Origin: Chitinophagales bacterium | GTDB lineage: Bacteria; Bacteroidota; Bacteroidia; Chitinophagales; Chitinophagaceae | Length of the DNA stretch: 64,000 nt | NCBI GenBank assembly: GCA_017303335.1 | Contig: JAFLBK010000003.1 | Span: 428,291 to 492,290 of the forward strand | Direction: 5' to 3' | Shown here: positions 1-8,942 of the stretch, one piece after another | Numbering within the stretch: the first letter of the stretch is position 1 | Layout of the letters: each line of letters begins with the position of its first letter | Notes under the pieces: generated by a model | Seen by the model: the letters and a program-made list of their open reading frames with translations, nothing else | What the model was told of the DNA's origin: nothing | Databases searched by the model: none | Translations under genes and position numbers: made by a program

Positions 1-787
1 CATGCGTTACATGGAAAATCATTTCGACCTGCGGGTAGACCCCGGCAAACTGGTGCCCGGTGCCCGTTCGGTAATCACCCTGTTGCTGAATTATTTTCCG
101 GCGCAACAACAAAACGACAAGGCGCCGCAGGTATCGAAGTACGCGTATGGACAGGATTACCATGATGTGATCCGTCCGAAACTGAATGCCTTCCTGCTGG
201 AACTAAAAGAAAAATTCGGCGAGATCCAGGGAAGAGGATTTGTCGACAGCGCCCCGGTACTCGAAAGAAGCTGGGCGCAAAAAGCCGGACTGGGCTGGGT
301 GGGCAAGAATGGCAACCTGATAAACAAACAGGCCGGTTCGTTTTTTTTCATCGCAACACTGATCACCGACCTGGAACTGGAATATGATGCGCCTTTCGCG
401 AAAGATTACTGCGGTACCTGTACCCGGTGTATCGATGTTTGTCCGACCGAGGCCATCCTTCCCGGTAAAGTGATCGATGGCAGCAAATGCATCTCCTACT
501 TCACAATCGAATTGAAAGACGCCCTGATACCCGAAGCCATGAAGGGTAAATTCGATAACTGGATGTTTGGCTGCGACGCATGCCAGGATATTTGTCCCTG
601 GAACCGCTTCGCGAAACCACAGCAACAGGAAGCGTTTACACCGATACCTGAGATACTCCATTTCAGCAGCAATGACTGGGAAGAACTGACCGAGGAAAAT
701 TTCAAAAAGATATTCCGCGATTCTCCGCTGAAGCGGGCGAAGTACGCGGGAATACGCAGGAACCTGCGCTTTCTGAAGGAACGGTGA
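1..787 (+). CDS. queG: Epoxyqueuosine reductase QueG (5' end outside window)
   Basis: This is the C-terminal part of QueG, the cobalamin and iron-sulfur enzyme that reduces epoxyqueuosine to queuosine in tRNA. The visible 261 residues carry two ferredoxin-type [4Fe-4S] motifs: [12 protein letters not shown] near residue 137 and [10 protein letters not shown] near residue 191. The conserved [14 protein letters not shown] segment precedes them. Compared with known QueG proteins about 50-60 N-terminal residues should lie upstream of the window, so the ATG at position 2 is internal. The stop is 3 bp from the stop of the convergent regulator gene. Confidence 0.93.
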   Translation, partial: MRYMENHFDLRVDPGKLVPGARSVITLLLNYFPAQQQNDKAPQVSKYAYGQDYHDVIRPKLNAFLLELKEKFGEIQGRGFVDSAPVLERSWAQKAGLGWVGKNGNLINKQAGSFFFIATLITDLELEYDAPFAKDYCGTCTRCIDVCPTEAILPGKVIDGSKCISYFTIELKDALIPEAMKGKFDNWMFGCDACQDICPWNRFAKPQQQEAFTPIPEILHFSSNDWEELTEENFKKIFRDSPLKRAKYAGIRRNLRFLKER

Positions 788-790
788 GTA

Positions 791-1540
791 TCAAAGCAGG
801 GTTTTGATGCCGTTGTTTTTATACGGTATAAGTTCCGGTGAATCGGGCTCCAGTTCGGTGATCAGCACATCAATGTCTTTGGTTTCACAGACCCGTATGC
901 GCTGTACCGTATTGAGTTTTTCCGCGATGGCCAGGGATACCACCCGGGAGGAGGATTCGATCATAGCCCGCTTAACCTGTACCACATCCCAATCATTATC
1001 GGTCAATCCCTGGTTCGCGTCCAAGGCGTTGGTACCGAGGAAACAAATATCCGCCCTGATCTGGCGGATGCGGGTAATGGCTTCGCCGCCGACCGTTATC
1101 TGCGAACTTTTCGACAGCTTATCCCCGATCATGATCACTTCGATGTTCGGGTGATGAATATACTCAAGTGCAGCGGGCAGGCTGCCGGTGATGAAGGTGG
1201 CATGCAGGTTCTCTGGCAACGCCTTCGCCAGTTCGATAATGGTTGTACCACCGGTGGTGGAAACGAACATACCGTCCTGTATCAGGCCGGCGGCTTTTTG
1301 CGCAATACGTTTTTTGTTTTCGAGTGAGTATACCTGTGCCGGCTTGAACGAAGTATAGAATGATTTGGAAAGAGCGCCACCGTGTACTTTAATGAGTTTG
1401 CCGTGTTCGGCCAGTTCCTGCAGGTCGCGGCGAATTGTGTCTTCGGAAACATTGATTCCGGTGCTGAGATCTCCGACCAGTACTTTGTTATGCAGGTTCA
1501 CATTATGGAGGATGAAGGCCTGGCGTTCTTTCTTCAGCAT
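791..1540 (-). CDS. DeoR-family transcriptional regulator
   Basis: A 249-residue repressor of the DeoR/GlpR type. The N-terminus has the family's winged helix (residues about 5-60, with VSEDTIRRDLQEL as recognition helix). The C-terminal sugar-phosphate isomerase-like sensor domain contains STTGGTTIIELAKAL and FLGTNALD. I placed the start at the ATG encoding MLKKERQAFIL because the helix-turn-helix begins right there; the open frame extends 35 codons further but that part looks hydrophobic and non-conserved. It is divergent from anmK with about 170 bp between, so control of amino-sugar recycling is possible but is only inference from position. Confidence 0.88.
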   Translation of the reverse strand: MLKKERQAFILHNVNLHNKVLVGDLSTGINVSEDTIRRDLQELAEHGKLIKVHGGALSKSFYTSFKPAQVYSLENKKRIAQKAAGLIQDGMFVSTTGGTTIIELAKALPENLHATFITGSLPAALEYIHHPNIEVIMIGDKLSKSSQITVGGEAITRIRQIRADICFLGTNALDANQGLTDNDWDVVQVKRAMIESSSRVVSLAIAEKLNTVQRIRVCETKDIDVLITELEPDSPELIPYKNNGIKTLL

Positions 1541-1709
1541 AACAAGCGCAATGATTCGGTTCAACCCCAAGATATAAACAATTGCTGCGCCTGCAAAATA
1601 TTGCCGGACATTTTCCAGTAATTTGCGGATAATGGTTTCAGGCATGTAAACAGCGACGCTTACAGCCCATTGATACTTAGTTTGCTAATCTTGCATCACC
1701 GGTACAGAC

Positions 1710-2906
1710 ATGAATACCAACATCGAAAAATTATACAGGATCGCTGCCAGGCCTGCACGCCTGATCATCGGCCTGATGAGCGGAACTTCGGTAGACGGAC
1801 TTGATGTGGCGCTGTGCCGTATCGAAGGTTCGGGAACCGGCACGAAGCTCACACTGCTGGAATTCGAAACCGTTCCATTTGATGAAACAATGAAGAATGC
1901 CGTACGATCGGTATTCAGTAAGGAGCAGGTCAACCTGCAGCGACTGACGATCCTGAATCCCTGGATCGCCCTGCAACATGCCGCGATTATTTCCGATTGC
2001 TTAGAAAGATGGAACATCGATCCCGCGGAGGTGGACATGATTGCCAGTCACGGGCAAACCATCTATCACGCTCCCAAAAGTTTACACCATGATCCACGCT
2101 TTGGAAACGCCACCCTGCAGATCGGCGATGGCGATCACCTGGCCGTGGCAACCGGCATCATCACGCTCAGCGACTTCAGGCAAAAAAACATCGCGGCCGG
2201 TGGCGAGGGGGCGCCTCTGGCAGTTTACGGCGACTATTTATTATTCAGTAAAGAGGGAGAACAGCGTATCCTGCTCAATATCGGCGGCATCGCCAATTTT
2301 ACATTTCTGCCTGCCGACCTGGATACCCGCAAGATATTCAGTACCGATACCGGCCCGGGTAATACAATGATGGACGCCTGCATGCTGAAATTATTCGGAA
2401 AGGCATTTGATGAAGCGGGCGCTGTGGCCAGTTCCGGGAAAATCCACGAAGCGCTGCTTGCCGCGTTGAAGGATCATGCGTTCTTTACGCAGCCGTTGCC
2501 AAAAACAACCGGGCCCGAATTGTTCAATGCAGCTTACCTGGAACAGGCGCAGGAACGATCGGGCACAACGAACATGAAAGCCGAAGACCTGATGGCAACA
2601 CTGAGCCGGTTTACTGTGGATACGATCTGCCAGGCCATCCGGCAGGTGGTGATCGGCCAGCCGGTTTCGGTATTTGCCAGTGGTGGAGGCATTCACAATG
2701 ATCATTTGAGGAAGCAACTTCAAGAAGCATTACCAGGGTACAGGATTGAAACTACAGCAGACCTTCACATCAATCCAGATGCAAAAGAAGCTATCTTGTT
2801 TGCACTCCTGGCAAACGAATGCGTTGCCGGAGACCCGGCAACCTGGAGAGAAGGCAATAAAGGAATGCCTGCTGTGTCAATGGGCAAGATCAGTTTCCCT
2901 TCTTAA
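1710..2906 (+). CDS. anmK: Anhydro-N-acetylmuramic acid kinase
   Basis: AnmK phosphorylates and opens 1,6-anhydro-MurNAc to MurNAc-6-phosphate in cytoplasmic peptidoglycan recycling. At 398 residues it has the usual length. Diagnostic motifs are the nucleotide-binding MSGTSVDGLD near the N-terminus, SDFRQKNIAAGGEGAPL with the catalytic Asp, DTGPGNTMMDA, and FASGGGIHNDHL near the C-terminus. The gene is monocistronic as far as visible and its stop overlaps the stop of the convergent SRPBCC gene by 3 bases. A weak promoter-like TAATCTTG lies at 1686-1693. Confidence 0.95.
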   Translation: MNTNIEKLYRIAARPARLIIGLMSGTSVDGLDVALCRIEGSGTGTKLTLLEFETVPFDETMKNAVRSVFSKEQVNLQRLTILNPWIALQHAAIISDCLERWNIDPAEVDMIASHGQTIYHAPKSLHHDPRFGNATLQIGDGDHLAVATGIITLSDFRQKNIAAGGEGAPLAVYGDYLLFSKEGEQRILLNIGGIANFTFLPADLDTRKIFSTDTGPGNTMMDACMLKLFGKAFDEAGAVASSGKIHEALLAALKDHAFFTQPLPKTTGPELFNAAYLEQAQERSGTTNMKAEDLMATLSRFTVDTICQAIRQVVIGQPVSVFASGGGIHNDHLRKQLQEALPGYRIETTADLHINPDAKEAILFALLANECVAGDPATWREGNKGMPAVSMGKISFPS

Positions 2907-3415
2907 CGGTTCTCGCAATATTCCTTCAAGCCATTCAAGGCATTTTCGTATCCCTGGCCCGACATCTTTTCGATAAAGATGCCGTACAATTTCTCCCAGG
3001 GATACCATTTCAAGCGTATCTCCACATTCCATTCCACCTGCACCTGTGTGCTGTCGGCCAGCGGTAATACACGGATCGTATTGATCATCGCGTTTTCTCC
3101 TTTCCGTTCCAGCATGGCCGAAACTGTATTGGCTGTTCTTCCTGTGACAAAAAGTGCATTCTCCCTGTTCCCTGTTTGCCAGTAAGCCGTATCTCCGCTG
3201 ATGCGGATACCCGCCGGATCTTTTTTGAATACCGGCTGCCAGTTCTTCCAGTTGGATAACTCACTCACCTGCGCATAGGCCAAGGCGGGTTGTGCATGAA
3301 TCAATACACCCCGTGATATCCGTATCCGCGAAGGAATGAACAGGCTTAGCAATGTCATAAAAACAAACAAGCCCGCGAGTGCGATGATGAAACCTTTTAC
3401 TAAACGCCGGTTCAT
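2903..3415 (-). CDS. SRPBCC-family (polyketide cyclase-like) membrane-anchored protein
   Basis: A 170-residue protein with one N-terminal membrane helix (residues about 7-27) followed by a START/SRPBCC-like domain beginning at SRGVLIHAQPALAYAQVSEL and containing NWKNWQPVF and EWNVEIRLKWYPWEK. Proteins of this type are usually called polyketide cyclase/dehydrase or SRPBCC; the ligand is unknown. The start (MNRRLVKG) lies 4 bp after the stop of the ABC permease gene, so the two genes are probably cotranscribed. The longer frame upstream runs into the permease and was rejected. Confidence 0.8.
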   Translation of the reverse strand: MNRRLVKGFIIALAGLFVFMTLLSLFIPSRIRISRGVLIHAQPALAYAQVSELSNWKNWQPVFKKDPAGIRISGDTAYWQTGNRENALFVTGRTANTVSAMLERKGENAMINTIRVLPLADSTQVQVEWNVEIRLKWYPWEKLYGIFIEKMSGQGYENALNGLKEYCENR

Positions 3416-3419
3416 TGGA

Positions 3420-4532
3420 TTATTCCCATTTAAATACTTTAACTGCCACCAGGTAAACAGCGATGCCCCAGGCAAGCAGTATCCCGACCTCGGCACGCAC
3501 ATCCCAGAGATTCTGTCCTTCAAAAGCCACCTGCCGCATAGCCGTATTCAGGTGTGTGAGCGGTAACGCGTTGGAAATGGGTTGCAACCATTTTGGAAAA
3601 GCCTCGATGGAAAAAAAAGTTCCGCCGAGCAGGAACTGCGGAAGTGTGATGAGGTTGGCAAAGGGCGGAATAGCGCTGTCGCTCCGGGCCAGTCCGCTCA
3701 CGATAAAACCAAAGCCCATGAACACCACCAGCCCGATTAAACTGAGCAGCAGCATTTCGAGTAAGGTTTGCATACCATGTACCAGGGTGAAACCGAAGAA
3801 CCAGTTACCCGCCATGATGATCACGATCGCGGTGATCATCTGGAAGATCACCCGGCTGATGGCTTCGCCCAAAACGATGTGCGTACGGCTGATCGGCGTG
3901 GCGAAGAAGCGTTTCAATACAAGCGTATTCCGGAGATTAAAGAACATGAACGCCACACCGAAAACACCGGAACTCAGCAGGGAGAAACCCAGCTGCCCCG
4001 GCAATATAAAGTCGATTGTTCTGTATTCCCGTACGATCTCGATATCACGCTTGTCATCAAAATCCAGCACCGCGAAGGACTGCCGGTTTTCGTATTTATG
4101 ATTGCTGATCTTGTTGGAAATGGCTTCGAGAATCGGCAGGAGCTGCGGCCATTTGTCGTTGCTGGCATTGGAACTTTTGATGGAATAGGTATACTCCGGG
4201 TTCGCCTGTGGCGATTTCCGGATCGACAATACACCCGCGATCCTCCCTTTAACGATATTCGATCGCAGTTCCTCTTCCGTATCAAAAGAAACGATCCGGA
4301 TGCGGTTGCTTTTTTTGACCGCATCGTAAAACGCGTTGGCGGTATCGCAATCCCGGGCCAGCACAATCCTGTATGTTGGCGCTGTACCACTGTTGCCGAT
4401 AAAACCGAATACCAGGATGAATACGAAGGGAAAGGCGAAACTGAAAACAACGGCTGAAGGGCTCCGGAAAATCGCCCGCAGACTCGCTTTGGTAATCGCC
4501 AGCATGGCCCTGACCTGGCTGTATTTCTGCAT
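3420..4532 (-). CDS. ABC-2 type transporter permease
   Basis: A 370-residue permease of the ABC-2 (DrrB/YhhJ-like) class: one N-terminal membrane helix after LRAIFRSPSAVVFSFAFPFVFILVFGFIG, a soluble loop of about 150 residues, then five helices toward the C-terminus. The segment GLARSDSAIPPFANLITLPQFLLGG is typical of the ABC2_membrane domain. No ATPase gene is present here, so its partner must be encoded elsewhere or upstream regulation is shared. The start MQKYSQVRAML was chosen because an upstream extension of 56 codons would run into the divergent toxin-antitoxin promoter region. Confidence 0.85.
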   Translation of the reverse strand: MQKYSQVRAMLAITKASLRAIFRSPSAVVFSFAFPFVFILVFGFIGNSGTAPTYRIVLARDCDTANAFYDAVKKSNRIRIVSFDTEEELRSNIVKGRIAGVLSIRKSPQANPEYTYSIKSSNASNDKWPQLLPILEAISNKISNHKYENRQSFAVLDFDDKRDIEIVREYRTIDFILPGQLGFSLLSSGVFGVAFMFFNLRNTLVLKRFFATPISRTHIVLGEAISRVIFQMITAIVIIMAGNWFFGFTLVHGMQTLLEMLLLSLIGLVVFMGFGFIVSGLARSDSAIPPFANLITLPQFLLGGTFFSIEAFPKWLQPISNALPLTHLNTAMRQVAFEGQNLWDVRAEVGILLAWGIAVYLVAVKVFKWE

Positions 4533-4600
4533 AAAGCAATGAAATTTAGGTCGTAAAGCTATCGGGAAAAAATGAGTGCGCAAAAACCTTCTCTGCCAAT

Positions 4601-4632
4601 GACAAATGTCGTATATTTGTACGACAAATGTC
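4601..4632 (+). promoter_or_regulatory. Toxin-antitoxin promoter with flanking operator repeats
   Basis: A perfect Bacteroidota -7 box TATATTTG sits at 4612-4619, 20 bp before the antitoxin ATG. The 10-mer GACAAATGTC, itself a near palindrome, occurs at 4601-4610 and again at 4623-4632, 22 bp apart (two helical turns). The inner halves also form a dyad, GTCGTA at 4608-4613 and TACGAC at 4620-4625. Repressor binding here would cover the -7 box, as expected of an autoregulated antitoxin. Confidence 0.7.
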
Positions 4633-4638
4633 TGTAAC

Positions 4639-5094
4639 ATGAAAAAGAACAGCCAGGCAAAAAAAAGCAAACCGTACACCCAAAAAGACAAACTCAGCAA
4701 ATTGAGTGAACCGGAAGTAACCTACCGGAGTGTAAAGGCATTGCCCCAGGTGAAAGAATTCACCTACCACGAATTTAAAAAAATCGCCGAAAAGGCGCCC
4801 TTTACGCAGTCGGAGTGGGCTGCAATACTGCACATCAGTGAGCGTACCCTGCAGCGCTACGCGAAAGACAACAGCACTTTTGCGCCCATCAACGCGGAAC
4901 GGGCCACCCAGATCGCCCAGGTACTGAAAGAAGGAGAGCTAACCTTTGGCAATACGGATAAATTTTACCAGTGGCTGAAGGGGAATCCCTACATGCTGGA
5001 AGGAAATCTGTCTTTCGGATCACTCACCTCGTACGAGGGGATCCAGAAAGTGTTAACCCAGCTCGGCAGAATCCAACACGGTCTCTTCGCATGA
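4639..5094 (+). CDS. Antitoxin, Xre/MbcA/ParS type (DUF2384 toxin-binding domain)
   Basis: A 151-residue antitoxin. The N-terminal 30 residues are lysine-rich. The middle carries an Xre-like helix-turn-helix (FTQSEWAAILHISERTLQRYAK). The C-terminus has the ParS/MbcA toxin-binding module with FYQWLKGNPYMLEGNLSFGSLTSYEGIQKV. I chose the ATG at 4639 (MKKNSQAKK) rather than an in-frame ATG at 4606 because the promoter -7 box lies between them. The stop overlaps the toxin start (ATGA), giving translational coupling. It should neutralise the RES toxin and repress its own promoter through the repeats at 4601-4632. Confidence 0.92.
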   Translation: MKKNSQAKKSKPYTQKDKLSKLSEPEVTYRSVKALPQVKEFTYHEFKKIAEKAPFTQSEWAAILHISERTLQRYAKDNSTFAPINAERATQIAQVLKEGELTFGNTDKFYQWLKGNPYMLEGNLSFGSLTSYEGIQKVLTQLGRIQHGLFA

Positions 5095-5546
5095 TCACGT
5101 ACCGAATCAGCAACGCGGCATACAGCAACGACATCAGCGGTTCCGGCGCCAAACGAATGGGCGCCCGGTGGAACTCGAAAGGGGTACCGTTGCTGTACAC
5201 CGCACAACATATCTCGCTGGCCATGCTCGAAATGCTTGTCAATACAAACTTCAGGGATTACCATACACCGCTCGACCTGATGTACATCAACCTGCCCGAT
5301 CCCTACGTCGAATCGGCCATTGAAGTAAAGAACCTGAAGAAAGACTGGCGGGATGACCTGGAATACACCCGCTATATCGGCGACGCCTTTGTAAATCACA
5401 AAGAATCGGTGGTATTAAAAGTACCCTCTGCCGTGATCAGCGAAGAGTATAATTTCCTGGTGAATCCCCTGCATGCCGATTTCAGGAAGATCCGGATCAT
5501 TAAAACAAAATCGTTCTGGCCCGATGAAAGGCTTTTCTCCATCTGA
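5091..5546 (+). CDS. RES-domain toxin
   Basis: A 151-residue RES-family toxin. Members degrade NAD+ by glycohydrolysis or phosphorolysis (MbcT type) or ADP-ribosylate a nucleotide-synthesis enzyme (ParT type); the sequence alone does not separate these. The family's conserved residues are visible: Arg5 in TYRISN, Glu47 in LEMLV, and Ser113 in VPSAVISEEYN followed by the usual NFLVNPLHADF. The domain is full length, so the toxin looks intact. The start is ATG in an ATGA overlap with the antitoxin, and the stop overlaps the folK start (TGATG). Confidence 0.92.
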   Translation: MITYRISNAAYSNDISGSGAKRMGARWNSKGVPLLYTAQHISLAMLEMLVNTNFRDYHTPLDLMYINLPDPYVESAIEVKNLKKDWRDDLEYTRYIGDAFVNHKESVVLKVPSAVISEEYNFLVNPLHADFRKIRIIKTKSFWPDERLFSI

Positions 5547-6025
5547 TGCATACAACCTATCTCCTTCTCGGCAGCAATATGGGCGACAGTAAAAGGCAAC
5601 TGCAAAAAGCCATCGCCGCGATCCGGAAAAATATCGGCCGGGTAGTTCGCCGCTCGGCCCTGTACCAAACAGCCGCCTGGGGTAAAACCGACCAGCCCGA
5701 TTTTTTAAACCAGGTGATCGTGGTGCATACAAACCTGGATGCGCACCAGACCATGCGTAATCTGCTGGCAATCGAGAAAACGATGGGCCGTGTTCGCACA
5801 ACCCCCAATGCTCCCCGAACCATCGATATCGACATCCTGTTCTTCGATAAAGAAATCATCACCGGGAAAGACCTTACCATACCCCATCCCCGCATCGCCG
5901 AACGCCGGTTCGTATTGACGCCGCTGAATGAACTTGCTCCCAACTTCAAACACCCGGCGCTGAACCGATCCATCCACGATCTTTTTATTCACTGTCCCGA
6001 CACGCTGAATGTGAAAAAGTTTTAA
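5546..6025 (+). CDS. folK: 2-amino-4-hydroxy-6-hydroxymethyldihydropteridine pyrophosphokinase
   Basis: FolK transfers pyrophosphate from ATP to 6-hydroxymethyl-dihydropterin in folate synthesis. The 159-residue protein has LLLGSNMGD at the start, then ALYQTAAWG, the catalytic APRTIDIDILFF with the two magnesium-binding Asp residues, and IPHPRIAERRFVL. It begins one base into the stop codon of the RES toxin gene, so its translation probably depends on that message unless an internal promoter exists. It leads into the deoxynucleoside kinase after 43 bp. Confidence 0.96.
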   Translation: MHTTYLLLGSNMGDSKRQLQKAIAAIRKNIGRVVRRSALYQTAAWGKTDQPDFLNQVIVVHTNLDAHQTMRNLLAIEKTMGRVRTTPNAPRTIDIDILFFDKEIITGKDLTIPHPRIAERRFVLTPLNELAPNFKHPALNRSIHDLFIHCPDTLNVKKF

Positions 6026-6068
6026 GGAGGTAAAAACCGTTTCCCTTTATTTTGCAGCTCGCTTCTGC

Positions 6069-6701
6069 ATGAAATACAACTTTGTTACCATAGAGGGGAA
6101 TATCGGAGCCGGCAAAACCACCTTATCCCATTTACTGAGCAAACACTACAACGCCCGGCTGATCCTGGAAGAATTTGCCGACAATCCCTTCCTGCCTAAG
6201 TTTTACGAGAACCCCGGGCAATACGCTTTTCCCCTGGAATTATTTTTCATGGCCGAACGCTACAAGCAACTGAAAGAACTGCTGCAGACGAAGGATATGT
6301 TCCAGAACATCACCATATCCGACTACCTGTTCACCAAATGCCTCCTGTTCGCCAAAGTAAACCTGCCCGAAGAAGAATTCCGCCTCTACCAGAAACTGTT
6401 CGAGATCATCAACCCGCAGATCGTACAACCCGATATTCTCATTTACCTGCACACGCCCGTAAAAAAACTGCAGGAGAATATCAGGAAACGGAACCGGGAA
6501 TACGAACAGTCGATCCCCAACGATTACCTGTTCACCCTGCAGGAGACCTATACGCAATACATCAAACAGCACAACATCAAAACCCTGTTCGTGGATGCCA
6601 GCAACGCCGATTTCCTCGGCAACGAAGAGCACCTGAAAGTTATTACCGACGCCCTCGACAAAGAATACGACGAAGGGCAACATTATATAACTTTGCCCTG
6701 A
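6069..6701 (+). CDS. Deoxynucleoside kinase
   Basis: A 210-residue deoxyribonucleoside kinase of the dGK/dAK/dCK family, salvaging deoxynucleosides. The Walker A loop is IEGNIGAGKTT at residues 8-18. EEFADNPFL follows, and SDYLFTKCLLFAK replaces the DRS motif, as in many Bacteroidota members. The arginine-rich LID is KRNREYEQ. Substrate preference (adenosine or guanosine deoxynucleosides) cannot be told from sequence. The MFS gene starts 1 bp after the stop, so the two are cotranscribed. Confidence 0.92.
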   Translation: MKYNFVTIEGNIGAGKTTLSHLLSKHYNARLILEEFADNPFLPKFYENPGQYAFPLELFFMAERYKQLKELLQTKDMFQNITISDYLFTKCLLFAKVNLPEEEFRLYQKLFEIINPQIVQPDILIYLHTPVKKLQENIRKRNREYEQSIPNDYLFTLQETYTQYIKQHNIKTLFVDASNADFLGNEEHLKVITDALDKEYDEGQHYITLP

Positions 6702-6702
6702 G

Positions 6703-7914
6703 ATGAACAGCGAACCACTGCCCCGCGAATTCAGGCATTTCATTCTTGCCCGCTTATTCTTCGTACTGGGCCTCCGCATGATCACCACCATCGTCATCTA
6801 CCAGGTATTCCATCTTGCCAGCACGTATATGGTAGGCTTTGCCGGACTGGCCGAATTTGTACCGGCCGTACTGGCAGCACTGGTCGCAGGACCGTATATC
6901 GACAAACACAACAAAAAGAAAATACTCGCCTGGTCGTACCTCTTTTATCTTGTCTGCGGACTTACGCTGGCCCTGGTCAGCGCTTCCTGGTTCGATACCG
7001 GCAACAACAGCCGGCTGACCGTGATCCTGGTGGTGGTCTTCTTTACCGGCATCATCCGCTCTTTCGCCGGCCCGGCCGCCAACAGCATGATCGCCGCCAT
7101 CGTATCCCGCGAACAGTTGCAAAAAGCCATCTCCTATAATTCGTCCACCTGGCTGATCTCCTCCATCGGCGGTCATGCCATCGGAGGCCTGCTGATCGCC
7201 GGGGTTGGTATTTCGAACGCCTACTTTGTCACCACAGCGCTGATCCTGGTGGCTATCCTTTTTGCGCTTCAACTCAAGCCCAAACCTCCCGTAGCCTCGC
7301 AACAACACGAGCCGATCTTCACTTCCATCCGGAACGGTTTTGCCTATGTGTTCAACAATAAAAACCTGCTGGGTGTGATCTCGCTCGATCTGTTTGCCGT
7401 GCTTTTCGGCGGCGCCGTTGCGTTTATACCCGAGATCGCTTCCAATGTACTCCACACGAATGCGGTGGGCTATGGTTTTCTCAACGCGGCGATGGACCTC
7501 GGCAGCCTCATCTGCATCGCCGCCCTGGTGCGCTACCCGATGCGGCGCAGGCAGGGATTGAAAATGCTGCTGGCCGTTGCCGGCTTCGGTATCTGCATCA
7601 TTGCATTCGGACTATCCAAATGGTATTGGTTAAGTTTTGGCGCCTTACTGATGGCGGGCATCTTCGATGCCGTGAGCGTGGTGGTGCGTGGCACGATCCT
7701 GCAACTGAACACCCCCGACGAATTGCGAGGCCGCGTGGCTTCCATCAACCTCATCTTTATCAATTCCTCCAATGAACTCGGCCAGTTCGAAAGCGGCGTT
7801 ACCTCCCGCCTGTTCGGCACCATACCCGCGATCGTTTTCGGCGGCGCCATGTCGGTACTGATCGTAGCCGCTACCTGGATCAAATTCCCCAAATTGAAGA
7901 AACTGGAATATTGA
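6703..7914 (+). CDS. MFS transporter (EntS-like)
   Basis: A 403-residue major facilitator with about 12 membrane helices, of the MFS_3/EntS type typically annotated as an exporter. Features include PYIDKHNKKKILAWSYLFYL between helices 2 and 3, in the position of motif A, and IRSFAGPAANSMIAAIVSREQLQKAISYNS in the middle of the N-terminal half. A second motif A-like loop, RYPMRRRQGLKML, sits in the C-terminal half. The substrate is unknown. It is the last gene of the run that begins with the toxin-antitoxin pair. Confidence 0.88.
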   Translation: MNSEPLPREFRHFILARLFFVLGLRMITTIVIYQVFHLASTYMVGFAGLAEFVPAVLAALVAGPYIDKHNKKKILAWSYLFYLVCGLTLALVSASWFDTGNNSRLTVILVVVFFTGIIRSFAGPAANSMIAAIVSREQLQKAISYNSSTWLISSIGGHAIGGLLIAGVGISNAYFVTTALILVAILFALQLKPKPPVASQQHEPIFTSIRNGFAYVFNNKNLLGVISLDLFAVLFGGAVAFIPEIASNVLHTNAVGYGFLNAAMDLGSLICIAALVRYPMRRRQGLKMLLAVAGFGICIIAFGLSKWYWLSFGALLMAGIFDAVSVVVRGTILQLNTPDELRGRVASINLIFINSSNELGQFESGVTSRLFGTIPAIVFGGAMSVLIVAATWIKFPKLKKLEY

Positions 7915-8032
7915 TTTTGCAGGCCTCCGGGATATCCTTATTTTGTCATTTCTGTATTTCCGATCGAAAACCACCACCTCCGAACCCAACCTTTCTTTCA
8001 TCGAAACCGATTTGAACAATTAAACCATACAC

Positions 8033-8938
8033 ATGCAACGCAGAACCTTCCTCCGCCATTCGGGCCTTACACTGGCCGGTCTCGCTTTTCTGAACCAGGA
8101 AACACGCGCTTCTTTTTTCAAAGACCCGGCCTGGAACATCCGGATGCTTACCGATGATGCGGGCATCTTTTCCGAAAAGGGAGGAACCATTCTTTTCCTG
8201 CTGACCAAAAAAGGGATTGCCGTGGTGGATTCGCAGTTCCCCGATTCCGCCGCACACCTTATTGAAGAACTGAAAAAGAAAAGTGAAAAGCCCTTCAAAT
8301 TCCTCATCAACACCCATCACCATGGCGATCACAGCTCCGGCAATATCGCTTTCAAAGGACTCGTTGAACATATCGTGGCGCACGAGAATTCGAAAGCCAA
8401 CCAATTGAAAACGGCAACCGACCAGAAAACCCCGCCGGAAAAATTCCTGGCACCCGATCTTACCTACGGCAACGATGGCTGGAAAGAGAAACTGGGTAAA
8501 GAACGTATCTGCACTTATTACTTCGGGGCGGGTCATACCAATGGCGACAGCCTCGTGCATTTTGAACACGCCAACATTGTTCACCTGGGCGACCTGCTCT
8601 TCAACCGGCGCCATCCCTACGTGGATAAAAACGCCGGGGCACATATAGGCAACTGGATCACCGTGCTCGACAAAGCGCTTACCACCTTCGACGCTAACAC
8701 AAAATATGTATGCGGCCATGCCGGAGAAGGATATGATATTTTGCCGAAGGCCGACGACCTTAAGGCATTCCGCGATTACCTGGGTAATGTGCTGAAGTTC
8801 ACCGAAAGCGAGATACGCCTCGGCAAATCAAAAGAAGAGATACTCAAAGCAAAAGAAATCCCCGGCTCACCGGAGTGGAAAGGAAGCGGCATTGAACGGC
8901 CGCTTGGTGCGGCATACACGGAACTGACGGTAAAATGA
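8033..8938 (+). CDS. Metallo-beta-lactamase-fold hydrolase, probable Tat substrate
   Basis: A 301-residue MBL-fold hydrolase. The N-terminus MQRRTFLRHSGLTLAGLAFL carries a twin-arginine motif and hydrophobic stretch, so export by Tat to the periplasm is likely. The metal site is complete: HHHGDH at residues 95-100, GAGHTNGD further on, GDLLFNRRHPYVD, and GHAGEG at the C-terminal side. It is unlikely to be a true beta-lactamase; the substrate is unknown. Its stop lies 4 bp from the stop of the convergent gene. Confidence 0.88.
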   Translation: MQRRTFLRHSGLTLAGLAFLNQETRASFFKDPAWNIRMLTDDAGIFSEKGGTILFLLTKKGIAVVDSQFPDSAAHLIEELKKKSEKPFKFLINTHHHGDHSSGNIAFKGLVEHIVAHENSKANQLKTATDQKTPPEKFLAPDLTYGNDGWKEKLGKERICTYYFGAGHTNGDSLVHFEHANIVHLGDLLFNRRHPYVDKNAGAHIGNWITVLDKALTTFDANTKYVCGHAGEGYDILPKADDLKAFRDYLGNVLKFTESEIRLGKSKEEILKAKEIPGSPEWKGSGIERPLGAAYTELTVK

Positions 8939-8942
8939 TTGG

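Noticed and set aside
4606..4638. An earlier in-frame ATG for the antitoxin
   Set aside because: The -7 box and operator repeats lie over this segment, so it is not likely to be transcribed.
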